The translations under genes were made by a program, and so were the position numbers. The notes under the pieces are model-generated. The model was given only the letters and a program-made list of their open reading frames with translations, was not told the DNA's origin and did no database searches. A DNA stretch of 64,000 nucleotides from Okapia johnstoni (taxonomy: Eukaryota > Chordata > Mammalia > Artiodactyla > Giraffidae), in NCBI GenBank assembly GCA_024291935.2, contig CM044307.1, positions 95,237,461 through 95,301,460 of the forward strand, given 5' to 3'. How positions within the stretch are numbered: the stretch's first letter is position 1; every line of letters begins with the position of its first letter. Below, one piece after another: positions 23,362 through 35,515 of the stretch.

Positions 23362-24145
23362 ATCATGGCAGAAATAGAAATAAATATGTGTAATAAAATA
23401 AGAGATGTTTGAATCAAAGTATTAATAAACTATAATGGAAAAACAGGTAAGAAAGCTGTTCAGAGTGGGGAAATATGGTTAGATGGGTCAGGGGAAAACA
23501 TAGAGATGAAGTCACATATGAATTAGCTTTTAAAAGCTAAGCAAATTCAATATCTTACATGTAAAAGAGAGAAATACCTTTCTGAGGTCAGTAGTTTTAT
23601 TAGGTGAGAGTTTTGCAAAGATTGCTTTGAAGTATGGACTGAATTGTGAAGAGAATTGTGACAAAGAATGTATTAGACATTGTAAAACTTCAGGGAAGGG
23701 AATTATGGTTAAGGAAAAAATCAGGTGGCAGAAAAAAATTGCTTGTGAAGAGTGAAGGTTTTCTAGGCAGGGGACCAGTTTGTCAGATTGACAAGAAGAC
23801 ATCAGTAAGTGGAGAGGGTTCAGCAAATTAGGCAAGTTAGAAAGGAGAGGAAACGGGAAAAATGATTCTGCTATGTTGGAGTCAACAATAAAGAGAAATA
23901 AGTGAATGTCTCTCTTGTACCTTCTCCTTTTTTCTTTTAACCGCGCTAATCCATCCTCCTGCTGTGATCTATTTCAGTAAAGGATTCTTGTTCAGAAAAC
24001 AAGAAAAAGACACATCTCATCATTTGGAAACTTGAAGCTACTTAAATTTGAACAGAAAGTTGCTTTTTATAACAAAAGTTTCTCTTCAAACAAATATTCA
24101 GTTTACATAATTAACATTAAAGTATTTTATTAGTGACTAAGCTAT
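23362..24145. other. Unassigned sequence
   Basis: No exon, RNA gene or recognisable repeat is seen. ORFs at 23530-23835 (minus) and 23646-23831 (plus) are short and overlap each other. Confidence 0.4.
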
Positions 24146-24413
24146 GGCACCCCACTCCAGTACTCTTGCCTGGAAAATCCCATGGACGGAGGAGCCTGGT
24201 AGGCTACAGCCCATGGGGTCGCTAAGAGTTGGATACGACTGAGCAACTTCACTTTCACTTTTCCCTTTCATGCACTGGAGAAGGAAATGGCAACCCACTC
24301 CCATTCTTGCCTGGAGAATCCCGGGGACGGCGGAGCCTGGTGGGCTGCCGTCTATGGGGTCGCACAGAGTCGGACACGACTGAAGCGACTTAGCAGCAGC
24401 AGCAGCAGCAGCA
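24146..24413 (+). mobile_element. Bov-A2 SINE with AGC tail
   Basis: Two Bov-A monomers ('ccactccagtactcttgcc' and then 'gagaaggaaatggcaaccc') end in 'cgacttagcagcagcagc', an AGC repeat at about 24393-24413. A short 'aagcta' flanks both sides. The copy at 26399-26675 is the same subtype. Confidence 0.85.
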
Positions 24414-24509
24414 AGCTAGTGTCATAATTGTGTGGATCACATTAACTGAAACAAGATATGTCAGGACATCACATTTACTCTGTTTTAAATTAACTCAACA
24501 CGCCATCCT

Positions 24510-24700
24510 CAATGATTCATTCATTCTTTCACTTAACAAGTAACTTTTGAGTGCCTATTATGTACCAGGGAATCTTTTAGGAACTGTAAATACCATGGGG
24601 TTGCAAGAGTCAGACACAACATAGTGACAAAACCACAACCACAAATGCACTGCAAACCTTAGGGAGCTTTCCTCCTAATGAATACAAAGATAAATACATG
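24510..24700 (+). repeat. L2-like LINE remnant with a Bov-A scrap
   Basis: 'gagtgcctattatgtaccag' resembles the L2 3' region. Between about 24590 and 24635, 'ccatggggttgcaagagtc' is a short Bov-A fragment, with L2-like sequence apparently resuming after it. Confidence 0.5.
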
Positions 24701-26388
24701 AATATAAAATATTTGGGGAAATGATGAAGTTATGAAAAGGAAAATTATTAGAAATAAAAGAATTAAATTTTTGTAGAGGATTTGCTAGAAACGATCCACT
24801 GAGAGACTGACACTTGAGTAAAACAATAAGTGACAAAAGCAAAGTGAGCAGAAAAGAGCCAGAAATTAGCACCAAGGGATAACAGGGTCCAGGGGATGAA
24901 AGGTTTTGCAAATCATACAGCCTTTGCTGTTAGTCTGATTTAGATGAGAAGCCCCTAAAATAAATAGAAAAGCAGTAGGATTCAACTTACATTTAACAGT
25001 GTCATTCTAAGAGATATCAAGAATATACTGAATGTAGGCTAACAAGAAGTAGGAAAACCAATTAGGGAACTATTGCAAAAATCAAGGTGTGAGTGATGTA
25101 ACTGAAACTGGAGACATAGCAGTGAGGGCAGTAGTAGAGGCAGGGAAGGATAAACAGATTTTAGATAACTGTTGATAGTACAGCTGATGGAATTTTTCCA
25201 TGGATGTTGGAGGAGATTATCAAAAGGACATGACCTCTGGTTGACTTGGAACTGGACCCAGGCAATTAGAGGTGACTCCCTCTTTCCTTTGTTCTTGTAA
25301 TATATATCCTGCCCACTGTTCCCATAGCCTGAGCTATTCCGAGGACACAAACTTGAGATACAATGTGTCATTGAGGCCATCTTCACAGTATATGTTACTG
25401 AACACTGTTAAGGTCTCTATATAATTTTAAGATGTTAGTTAGGGAGTTCAGAGATCTACTGCTTTAAGATAAGCTTCATAGATAACTTCTTTGCTTATTA
25501 AAACTGCCACCTACCAATGTGGAGAGGCCTGCTTCGTCATTCTGTTTCTCCTTGCACTCAGTGGATAGGATCCAGTTTCAGACTGAACCTGGGGAGCTCC
25601 CAGAATTTTGTGAACCGACAATGGATTGCATGTGGAATACTAGAAAAAGCAATAAATAAAGGAAACTACACATGTTGAGGCCTGAGCAATTGGAAGAAGA
25701 GAGTTGCCATTTAGCAAAATAGCAAACACTATTGGTTGAAAAGCATTCAGTCTCTACATGTTAAGTTTTAGATGGCTGTAAAACATCAACTGGAGATATA
25801 AAGTAAGTAGTTAAATATATGGCTCTGTAGTCCCCAGGAGAAGTCCAGACTGAAGATTTAAATTTGGAATTCATTAGCAATTACATATTTGTCCCAATTA
25901 TGTCTTTTAAATGTAACAGATGATATTGGAAAAACAGAAATAACCTTGCCTTCAATGAGTTACAGCCAAATTGAAAGACATAATGTGTATTAGTAAAATA
26001 GCAAGCAATCAATTTCAAATTGTATAGATCAGTGCTAAAGTATCTTTACATCAAGGAGGGAGTTGTTTATAGCTTGAGTTAACAGAACAGATTAATCTTC
26101 AGAAGCTAGAAATGTTTTAATCAGAAGAATAAAATAAATGGAATTTTCAGAAACGGAAAGAAATTTGAGAGGGGTTTGAAATAAATTTATTTTCTTTGAT
26201 CTACTTGGTTTCCCTTCGTTGTATCTTTCTACCTTCTTCCATTGTTTCCCTTGTAAACGTTTTCTTTCAAAAACATATATCTCTACTTTACAATTTCTAT
26301 GGGATAAAGCCAAACTACTCATAAGATATATAGCACCCTTCACTTTTTGGTTCCTATGTCTACACTGCCCATCTTTTTCATTCTCTCT
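24701..26388. other. Unassigned sequence with possible old LTR piece
   Basis: No gene is recognised. 25500-25625 ('tgtttctccttgcactcag' and following) looks LTR-like, but I could not place it. A segment of about 51 bp at 25892-25942 is repeated at 26952-27001. Confidence 0.4.
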
Positions 26389-26398
26389 ACAAGAGTCT

Positions 26399-26675
26399 GG
26401 AGAAGGCAATGGCACCCACTCCAGTACTCTTGCCTGGAAAATCCCATGGACGGAGGAGCCTGGTAGGCTGCAGTCCATGGGGTTGCTAAGGGTCCGACAC
26501 AACTGAGCGACTTCACTTTCACTTTTCACTTTCCTGCATTGGAGAAGAAAATGGCAGCCCACTCCAGTGTTCTTGCCTGGGGAATCCCAGGGATGGGGAA
26601 GCCTGGTGGGCTGCCGTCTGTGGGGTTGCACAGGGTCAGACATGACTGAAGCGACTTAGCAGCAGCAGCAGCAGC
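26399..26675 (+). mobile_element. Bov-A2 SINE with AGC tail
   Basis: A two-monomer Bov-A2 with an AGC-repeat end (about 26655-26675), flanked by the exact 10-bp TSD 'acaagagtct' (26389-26398 and 26676-26685). Confidence 0.92.
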
Positions 26676-26685
26676 ACAAGAGTCT

Positions 26686-27469
26686 AGTGGTCTTCCCTTG
26701 AACTCTTTTGCAACACTTTTCTGTGATGTGCAAAGTTCCACGTGGTCTAACAATCAGAGACCTCACTGAGCTTATCAACTCAGAATCTCCTCAAATATGC
26801 AGTTCTCAATGGCTTACTTGCATCCGTCTTACTCCTGGAACTCACAAGAGTAGCTCCTATTTTACAAATGTTGTATTTTCCTATTTATTTTGCCTGGGAT
26901 TCTCTTTTTCAAAATCATTTCAAGGGTAATTTCTCCTGATATGTACACTTATCCCAATTATGTCTTTTAAATGTAACAGACAACCGGGAAAGACAGAAAT
27001 ATGTTGAGTTGTCATGTTTCCTTAGGCTATCCTGGCTATGACAGTTACCCAGACTTTCTTTCTTTTTGTGTCCTTGACAGTTTTAAGGAGTAATGGACAT
27101 GTATTGCAGAATGCCCTTCTATTGAAATTCACCTTTATATTTTTCCTAATGATTACATGGGGTTTGTGTACTTAAGAGAACATTACAGAACTAATTGTCA
27201 TAATATCAACATGACTTAATGACTGTTGGCCTTGATAACTCTTTTGATCAGGACTGTTGACTTATCATATTGACCTTGGTCACCTGGCTGATGGTATCTT
27301 TTGCAAGTTTCTCTGATGTTAAGTTATATTTCTCTCCCCTCTCCCATTTCCATGCTTTGCTCTTTGGAAGTCACTCTCTCCAGCCCAGACTTAAGGAGGT
27401 GGGATTTGTGCTCCCGTCTTTTAGGGTGTAATATCTACATAAATTACTTTAAATTCTACTCCTCAGGAG
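26686..27469. other. Unassigned sequence
   Basis: No gene or clear repeat family is visible apart from the second copy of the dispersed 50-bp repeat at 26952-27001. Confidence 0.4.
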
Positions 27470-28084
27470 ATACTTATACTTCTCCCCTATTTGTTAATTT
27501 TTTCAACCATTTATTTATATCAGTATGGATTCAGAAATATTTAATATCTTTAGTTTTAGTTTGTCTTTTATGGAGTATCATATAACTGGAGTCCTACAAT
27601 ATGTAGCTTTTTTTGGATTAGCCTCTTTTAGATAGCAATATGCATTTCACATTTTCCATGTCTTCTATGGCTTGTTAGCTCATTTCTGTTTTTGCTGAAT
27701 AATAGTGCATTGTACATGTATAACACAGTTTATCTATTTAAATACTGAAAGACATCTTGGGTGCTAACAGTGTTTGGCAATTATGAATAACATTGCTATA
27801 AGCATTCATGTGGACATTTTTTTATGTGTGGACACATGCTTTTAACTCATTTAGGTAAATACATAGGTGTGTGATTGTTGATCATATGGTGTGACTATGT
27901 TGAGTTTTGTAAGAGTCCTATGAATTAATCAAAGATAGTTTCTCTATATCAGTGTCTAAGTTGACTCTTTCTTCACTGTAACATAAGTTGCATTATCTCA
28001 CAAGTGTACCAGTTCGAAACTCAAGTAAGCACATTTTTAGCCATTTAGAGCTTGCCTGCTTGGCATACTCTGAATACCTTAGTT

Positions 28085-28480
28085 AATCTGCCTACCATAA
28101 CAAAACACCACAGACTGGGTAATGTAAGTAACAGAAACTTGTTTTCTCACAGTTCTGGAAGCTGACAAGTCTAAAGTTAAGATGTGAGCTATTCAGTTTC
28201 CTTGCTTGCAGGAAAGGTCTCTATTCTTTTGAAGAACAGAGGTTGAAATCTCTTTTCTTTGCTTGCAGATGGCTGCCCTCTCTCTTAGTTCTCAAATGTT
28301 TGAGTTCCCTTTCAGGTAATCTCTCCAGTATCGTTTCTTACAAAGGTAATAATCCCATCAAGAAAAGCCCCACCCTAGTGCTAAACTTAATCTCCTTCCA
28401 AAGGCTGTATCTCCAAATACCATCACATTAGATGTTAGGGCTACAACTGAATTCTGGGGGAGGATACAGTTTATTTCATA
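28085..28480 (+). repeat. MLT2-like (ERVL) LTR remnant inside ancient L1
   Basis: 'ccataacaaaacaccacag', 'gttttctcacagttctgga', 'agccccaccctagtgctaa' and 'ctccaaataccatcacatt' follow the MLT2-type LTR order. The surrounding 27913-28785 is not L1, so the insertion may be larger than the recognisable LTR. Confidence 0.55.
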
Positions 28481-29404
28481 GTGCTGTGAAAATTGATCCA
28501 GTGGTCTTTGGCCATTGATGAGATAGAGCTTTGCATTATAAGACCCCAAGCCACTAATGCCCATCAAATTTTCTGACAGAGAAAGATAGTCTACGATGCT
28601 GCAGGGAGTTATCACCTAGACACACAAATTTCCTCTCCAACCCGCTTTCCCCCTGTAATTCCCTTGCCCTGCTTATTTCTGGGTGATCGTCTCCTCACAT
28701 GCAAAGCTTGTGATGTGTTACTGCTTCTCATGGCCACATCTTTTTCTTTGTGCAGTCACAAATCCCTTGAATCCTCTATAGTAAATAATAGCCAAACTGT
28801 CTGCCAAAAAAGCTGAGGCATTTTGCATTCTCACCAAAAATATGAATGGACACACTTGCTTTTCCTCATTCTGTTCAGCATTTGGTATTTTTAGGGTTTT
28901 GCATATTAGCTACTCTCATAGATGGGCAGTGATATCTTATTTTAATCAGCAATTTCCTAGGGAAAAATGATGTTGAGCATCTTTTCACATGCCTATCTGC
29001 TATCTGAATATTTTCTTTGGTGAGATGTTCAGATTTTTGCTAGTTTATAATTTACATTGTTGTTTTCTAACTGGTTAGTTTTAGGAGTTTTTAAAATAGA
29101 TGCAAGTTGTTTGTCAGATATGTGATATGACAGATAAGGGGGGTAATATCCAAAATACATAAACAGTTTATATAACTCTATATCAAAAAGAAAACCCCAA
29201 ACAATCCAATTAACACATTTTCTTTCAGTCTGTAGATCACTCTTTTAATCTCTTTGCAGTGTCCTTTGCAGAGCAGATGTTTTTAATTTTGACAAAACCC
29301 AAGTTATGATTTTTTTAAAAATTCCTTGGATTGTGATTTTCCGTATTTTTGTATCAAAATCTTCATTGCCAAATCCAAGATCACCTAGCTTTTGCCCTAT
29401 CTTC

Positions 29405-29600
29405 TTTTTTTTTTAAGATTATTTTTTTGATATGGACCATTTTTTAAGTCTTTATTGAATTTGTTACAATATTGCTTCCATTATTTACGTTCTGGTTTGT
29501 GAAATCTTAGGCATGTGGAATCTTAGCCTTCCAACCAGTGATCAAACATACACCCCCTCCTTTGGAAGGCCAAGTCTTAACTATTGGAGGCCAGGGTAGT
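29405..29600 (-). mobile_element. CHR-type SINE
   Basis: The plus strand reads 'aagtctttattgaatttgtt', then 'ggcatgtggaatcttagc', 'ccagtgatcaaac' and 'ttggaaggccaagtctta', the complement of ruminant CHR-type (tRNA-derived) SINEs. It lies within the ancient antisense L1. Confidence 0.75.
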
Positions 29601-29889
29601 TTTTATAGTTTTGCATTTAACCTGTAGTTCTATGATACATTTTGGGATAAATTGTGAAAATAGTAAGGTCTGTGTCTAGACTGTGTGTGTGTGTGTCTGG
29701 CATATGAATGTCAGATTCTTCCAACATTATTTATTGAAAAGATTGTCCTTTTTTCCATTTAATTGCCTTTGTTTCTTAAGCAAAGACTCACTGGCTGTAT
29801 TTATGTGTCTTTTTGTGAACTCTTTTTTTTTGTTTGTTTCTTTATGGCATCGTTTATTTGTAGGTAACATACTACTCCATTTGGCTGTG

Positions 29890-30190
29890 TTTTTTTTTTT
29901 TTTTAATTTATTTTTAATTGGAGGATAATTGCTTTACAGTGTTGTGTTGGTTTCTGCTGTACAACAACATGAATCAGCTGTAAGTATATGTGTATCCACT
30001 CCCTCTTGAACCTCCCTCCCACCACCGCCCCATCCCACCTCTCCTGGTTGTCACAGAGCGCTGAGCTGAGCTCTCTGTGTTATACAGCAGCTTTACCCTC
30101 ACTATATATTTTACACATGGTAGTGTGTATATGTCAATGCTATTCTTTCAATGTGTACCCCCCTCTCCTTATCCTGCTGTAACCCTTTAT
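29890..30190 (-). mobile_element. L1 3' end (older ruminant subfamily), 5'-truncated
   Basis: A poly-T start at 29890 is followed by 'aattggaggataattgcttt' and 'cctccctcccaccaccg', the complement of a ruminant L1 3' UTR. It lies within the ancient L1. Confidence 0.8.
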
Positions 30191-31250
30191 TCTGTCCCAA
30201 TGATCACCATGTGTCTATTCTTTCACTAATACTACTCTGTATGGGTTACTATAGCTTTATAGTAAGTGCCTCTTAAAGTTCGGTAATGAAAACCAACAAA
30301 TTTTTACTTTCTCAATGTTGTGTTGAATATTTTACATCTTTGAATTTCCATATAAACTTTTAAATAGGTTTGTAGAACTCTACAAAATAATTTCATTTGA
30401 TTGAGATTACATTGATCAAGTTAGAATAATTGATGTCTTAACAATGTTGAGTCTTTCAATTCATGAACAGTAAATATTATATTTCCATTTAATTTTTCTT
30501 TCAGTTCATCAGAATTTTGCATTTTTCTCTAAATATAGATTCTACATATGTCTTGTTAGATTTTTACTTAAATATTTAATTTGTGGGGGTTAATGTAAAA
30601 GGCCATATGTTTTTCATTTCAAATTTTAATGGTTCTTTGCTGTTGTTAAGGAAAGTAATTGACATTTTTGGTTACCTGGTATACCTGTGACCTGACTATA
30701 ATTGCATATTAGCCCCAGAAGTTTTTGTTTGTCAATTACTACAATTTTATACATAGACTATCGAGCTATTTATAAACAAAGATCATTTTATTTCACCTTT
30801 TTCAAATTGTGCATATTTTTCTTTGCATTATTGCATTAGCTAAGTCTTCCAGTATGGTGTTGACTATGAGTGGTAAAAAAGAATATTTTTACATTGTTCA
30901 CAGTGTTAAGACAAAAGTATCCAGCTTCTCATCATTAACTATTATGTTACTTAAAGGATTTTTTTTTGGGGGGTGCTGTTTATCAAGTTGAGGAAGTTTT
31001 TCTCTATTCTTAGTTTGCTAAGAGTCTTTTTTTCATCACTGAGTATTGGATTTTGTCACATGTAAATTTTTTTGTATCAATTGATATGCTTATATGACTT
31101 TTCACTGTTACCCTGCCTATTTATTGGTGGATAATATTAACTTTTTTTTTTTAATAGTCAACCAGCTTTGCACAATTAGTGTAACTCCTCCCCCCTAGTG
31201 CTGGAGTATAATTTGTTGGCTATGTTTTCCTAACATTTTGTTGAAAATAA

Positions 31251-31760
31251 ATTGAAGTCAAATTTATTTTAATGATTAGTATAATCTTCCTTTAAAGCCT
31301 CTGAAATGCTATAAAGTGACCCTTTAAGAATTTCTACATACTCTCAGTTGATCATTCTCTTTTAATCAAATGTTTTTAGTCAACCCAAGAATCAATAAAA
31401 GGACTAATTTATATTCTATTTTTTCTCTGTTTTGTTTAATTGGTAGTCTTGCAACAGTATTATTTTTCTACTATTTTCCATTGCAAGTACACATTATTTC
31501 AACTACATTATGGACTAAATAGAGTTCTGTGAGCTTGTCTGAGATTTAACTACCATTTATAGCATTATTTCCATGGGAAAATTACTCCCCAGGAACTAAC
31601 TATATAAAACTTTTTGAATAAAAACTATTTATAAATGTGATAGAGCAGATTTCTCCTTCCCACTTTGATCACTCTTCCCCATTAATCAAGGATAAGACTG
31701 GCTGGTAATTTGCCCCAGAAGGCCAGCACTAATTCTGTTGCTAATGTGAAATATACTTTC
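31251..31760. other. Unassigned sequence
   Basis: AT-rich, with no recognisable gene or repeat. Confidence 0.4.
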
Positions 31761-31960
31761 TTTCTTATTCAATACCTACTCTGGATCATGTGGAACCCTA
31801 TGTTAAGTACAGTGAACATTTTAATTTTCAAAATAATTATATTAAGTATTACTATCACATTTCATGTGTATAGAAATTGATTTATGGTTGATTAAGGAAA
31901 TTTCTTAAAATCACAACATTTTTAAATCACAAAACTGAAATTCCAAACTGGAATCATTTG
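31761..31960 (-). repeat. MIR remnant
   Basis: 'caatacctactctggatcat', then a run equivalent to the MIR antisense core and 'aaatcacaaaactgaaattc', fit a diverged MIR in minus orientation. Confidence 0.5.
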
Positions 31961-32895
31961 AACACAGGCAACACTTGGCTATAGCTTCAAGATGATGCTA
32001 ATTAAATGCAAGAGCAACACTGTGGTTTCTCTTTTCTCCATTGTTTTGCATGTATTTAGTTCCTAAAATGTTATATAATGTGATCTCACCAGCCCCAGGA
32101 CTGCTCCTAGCATTCTTATTGTCTGTTTAAGCACCAATATAAAGGCATTATCTAGCTGTATGTCACTTTTAGAATAGACTTCATGGTAAAATACGTAGGG
32201 CATTAATGCAGAGAGGAGAATTTTAGCATTCCAAAGTGCTAAATGTTATGAAGTCTGATGGAAAATATAAATATTTTAAAAAACAAGTAACACAGGAATT
32301 TATGTTCCTTGGGTAGCATATAAAATGCTACCTAAATTCCTAAGGTGAAGGTTAAATTAGCTTCAGATATTCTTTTTAATATATACATTCAGCATTATAA
32401 AATTTTATCTAATTATTCCTTTGGATAGTTTTCATTTTCATTTAGATTTAGTTTAAATATTTATAATATTTCTCTTGATACTTCTTTGTCCCATGTGTTA
32501 TTAAATATGTGTGATTTTAACTCTCTAAGGTATAAAGTAGAGATGTTCAAAATGTAAGCCCTCTCTGCTATGTGAGATGACCCACAGACTCTCTCATGGA
32601 CCTGATCCATCATTCTGGGCAAGGATACAAGGCTACTATGGACAAAGAGGGAGTTGCTCTCAGTATGTAGGCCTCTGTTTGCTTCTTTTGTGTCTCTTAG
32701 TTGTCTTTAATTACATTATTATAATGCTATTTTTGGTGATATTAATTTGATTTGTATGAGTTTTGACAACCTATTCTAAATGGTAGCTTAGAATTTTGCC
32801 TAATATAATGGATTCTGCTACACAGACATTCATGCCATAAGATAATTAAGGAGAAAAGCTTTCTTACCAGAAACTTAAAACAAATATCAGGACTC
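31961..32895. other. Unassigned sequence
   Basis: No exon or repeat is recognised. All frames are short. Confidence 0.4.
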
Positions 32896-32982
32896 GGCTG
32901 ATTCATGTCAATGTATGGCAAAAATAACTACAATGTTGTAAAATAATTAGCCTCCAATTACAATAAATAAATTAAAAAAAAA
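32896..32982 (+). mobile_element. Tiny L1 3'-end insertion
   Basis: Only the last 70 or so bases of the young L1 3' UTR ('ggctgattcatgtcaatgta') plus an A tail. 'taccagaa(a)cttaaaa' occurs both just upstream (about 32866) and just after the tail (32983), consistent with a TSD followed by about 15 extra bases at the 5' junction. Confidence 0.8.
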
Positions 32983-33771
32983 TACCAGAACTTAAAAGAA
33001 AATAAGATTTGAAGCAAAATTTTAACTATTTGACTTGATAACAATTGTACATCATTTTTTATGTTTTGAGATATAACTGATAAGTAAAAATTGTATAAAA
33101 TGTGAAATGTGATGACTAGATATGCAAATATATTGTGAAATGATTACCACTATTAAGTTAATTAGCACATCCATCACTTCACATAGATACCTTTCTTTTT
33201 TACACAGTGAGAATATTTAACATCTTCATTTTTTTCTTAGAAAATTTCAAGCATACAATACAGTTTTATTAGCTTTAGATCCTCAGAACTTATTCATCTT
33301 GTAACCAAAAATTTGAACACTTTGACCATCCTCTCCCTGTTTCCCCTAGTCCCAGCATCTGTTTCATTATTTTACTCTCTGTTCCTGCAAATTCAGCTTT
33401 TTTAACATTCCATACGTAAGTATATTATACAGTATTTCTCTATCTAGAACAACACCCTCCAGTTACACGCATGTTGTAGCAAATGACAGATTTCCTTTTT
33501 CTCATAACTGAATAATATTTCATTGCATATGTATCAACAAATTTTTATTTATTCATCCATAGATGGATACTCAGCCAGTTCAGTCACTCAGTCATGTCCG
33601 ACTCTTTGTGACCACATGTACTGCAACATGCTAGGCCTCCCTGCCCATCACCAACTCTCGGAGTTTACTCAAAATCATGTCTATTGAGTTGGTGATGCCA
33701 TCCAACCATCTCATCCTCTGTCATCCCCTTCTCCTCCCACCCCCAAGCTTTCCCAGCATCAGGGTCTTTTC

Positions 33772-35515
33772 TTTTTTTTTTTTAATAAATTTATTTATTT
33801 TAGTTGGGGGCTAACTACTTTACAGTATTGTAGTGGTTTTTGCCATACATTGACATGAATCAGCCTTGGGTTTACATGTGTTCCCCATCCTGAACCCCCC
33901 TCCACCTCCCTTCCAATCCCATCCCTCTGGGTCATCCCATTGCCCCAGCCCTGAGCATTTGTCTCCTGCATTGAACCTGGAATGGCGTTCTGTTTCACAT
34001 ATGATAATATACATGTTTAAATGCTATTCTCCCAGAACATCCCACCTTCACCTTCTCCCTCAGAGTCCATAAGACTGTTCTATGCACATGTGTCTCTTAT
34101 TCTGTCTCGCATATAGGGTTATTGTTACCATCGTTCAAATTCCATATATATGCATTAGTATACTGTATTGGTGTTTTTCTTTCTGGCTTACTTCACTCTG
34201 TATAATGGGCTCCAGTTTCATCCATCTCAATAGAACTGATTCAAATGTATTTTTTTAATGGCTGAGCAATATTCCATTGTGTATATGTACCTCAGCTTCC
34301 TTATCCATTCGTCTACTGATGGACATCTAGGTTGCTTCCATGTCCTGGCTATTGTAAACAGAGCTGCGATGAACATTGGGATACACGCATCTCTTTCAAT
34401 TCTGGTTTCCTCGGTGTGTATGCCCAGCAGTGGGATTGCTGGGTCATATGGCAGGTCTATTCCCATTTTTTTAAGGAATCTCCACACTGTTCTCCATAGT
34501 GGCTGTACTAGTTTGCATTCCCACCAACAGTGTAAGAGGGTTCCCTTTTCTCCACACCCTCTCCAGCATTTATTGCTTGTAGATTTTTGGATAGCAGCCA
34601 TTCTGACTGGTGTGAAATGGTACCTCATTGTGGTTTTGATTTGCATTTCTCTAATAATGAGTGATGTTGAGCATCTTTTCATGTGTTTGTTAGCCATCTG
34701 TATGTCTTCTTTGGAGAAACGTCTGTTTAGTTCTTTGGCCCACTTTTTGATTGGGTCGTTTATTTTTCTGGAATTCAGCTGCAGGAGTTGCTTGTATATT
34801 TTTGAGATTAATTGTTTGTCTGTTGCTTCGTTTACTATTATTTTCTCCCATTCTGAAGGCTGTCTTTTCATCTTGCTTATAGTTTCTTTTGTTATGCAAA
34901 AGCTTTTAATTTTAATTAGGTCCCATTTGTTTATTTTTGCTTTTATTTCCAATATTCTGGGAGGTGAGTCATGGAGGATCCTGCTGTCATTTATGTCAGA
35001 GAGTGTTTTGCCTATGTTTTCCTCTAGGAGTTTTATAGTCTTTGGTCTTAACGTTTAGATCTTTAATCCATTTTGAGTTTATTTTTGTGTATGGTGTTAG
35101 AAAATGTTCTAATTTCATTCCTTTACAAGTGGTGGACCAGTGTTCCCAGCACCACTTGTTAAAGAGATTGTCTTTTCTCCATTGTATATTCTTGCCTCCT
35201 TTGTCGAAGATAAGGTGTCCATAGGTGTGTGGATTTATCTCTGGGCTTTCTATTTTGTTCCATTGATCTATATTTCCGTCTTTGTGCCTTTACCATGCTG
35301 TCTTGATGACTGTGGCTTTGTAGTAGAGCCTGAAGTCAGGCAGGTTGATTCCTCTAGTTCTATTCTTCTTTCTCAAGATTGCTTTTGCTATTCAAGGTTT
35401 CTTATATTTCCATACAAATTGTGAAATGATTTGTTCTAGTTCTGTGAAAAATACAGTTGGTAGCTTGATAGGGATTGCATTGAATCTATAGGTTGCTTTG
35501 GGTAGTATACTCATT
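33772..35515 (-). mobile_element. Young L1, 3' half (non-inverted part of a 5'-inverted copy)
   Basis: Antisense L1 running from the poly-T at 33772, through 3' UTR and ORF2 C-terminus (minus frame 34952-34227 includes '[18 protein letters not shown]'), back to the 'MSILPKA' region of RT at 35515. Frameshifts occur near 35050 and elsewhere. Together with 35516-37105 it forms one insertion flanked by the 10-bp TSD 'gggtcttttc' (33762-33771 and 37106-37115) inside BovB. Confidence 0.93.

Larger units (their letters stand above)
27470..31250 (-). mobile_element. Ancient L1 (3' half), antisense, interrupted several times
   Basis: In order along the plus strand: antisense L1 3' end ('gctgaataatagtgcattg'), 'ccaaactgtctgccaaaa', 'attttgcattctcacc', 'gatgttgagcatcttttc', 'gttgtttgtcagatatgtg', then antisense RT-region phrases up to 'aaccagctttgcac' near 31160. 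It is interrupted by 27913-28785 (with an MLT2-like LTR), a CHR-type SINE (29405-29600) and a younger L1 3' end (29890-30190). A small fold-back lies at 29143-29215. Confidence 0.7.

Noticed and set aside
34258..35058. 266-residue plus-strand ORF
   Set aside because: It is the antisense shadow of L1 ORF2; the real frame is on the minus strand (34952-34227 and neighbours).
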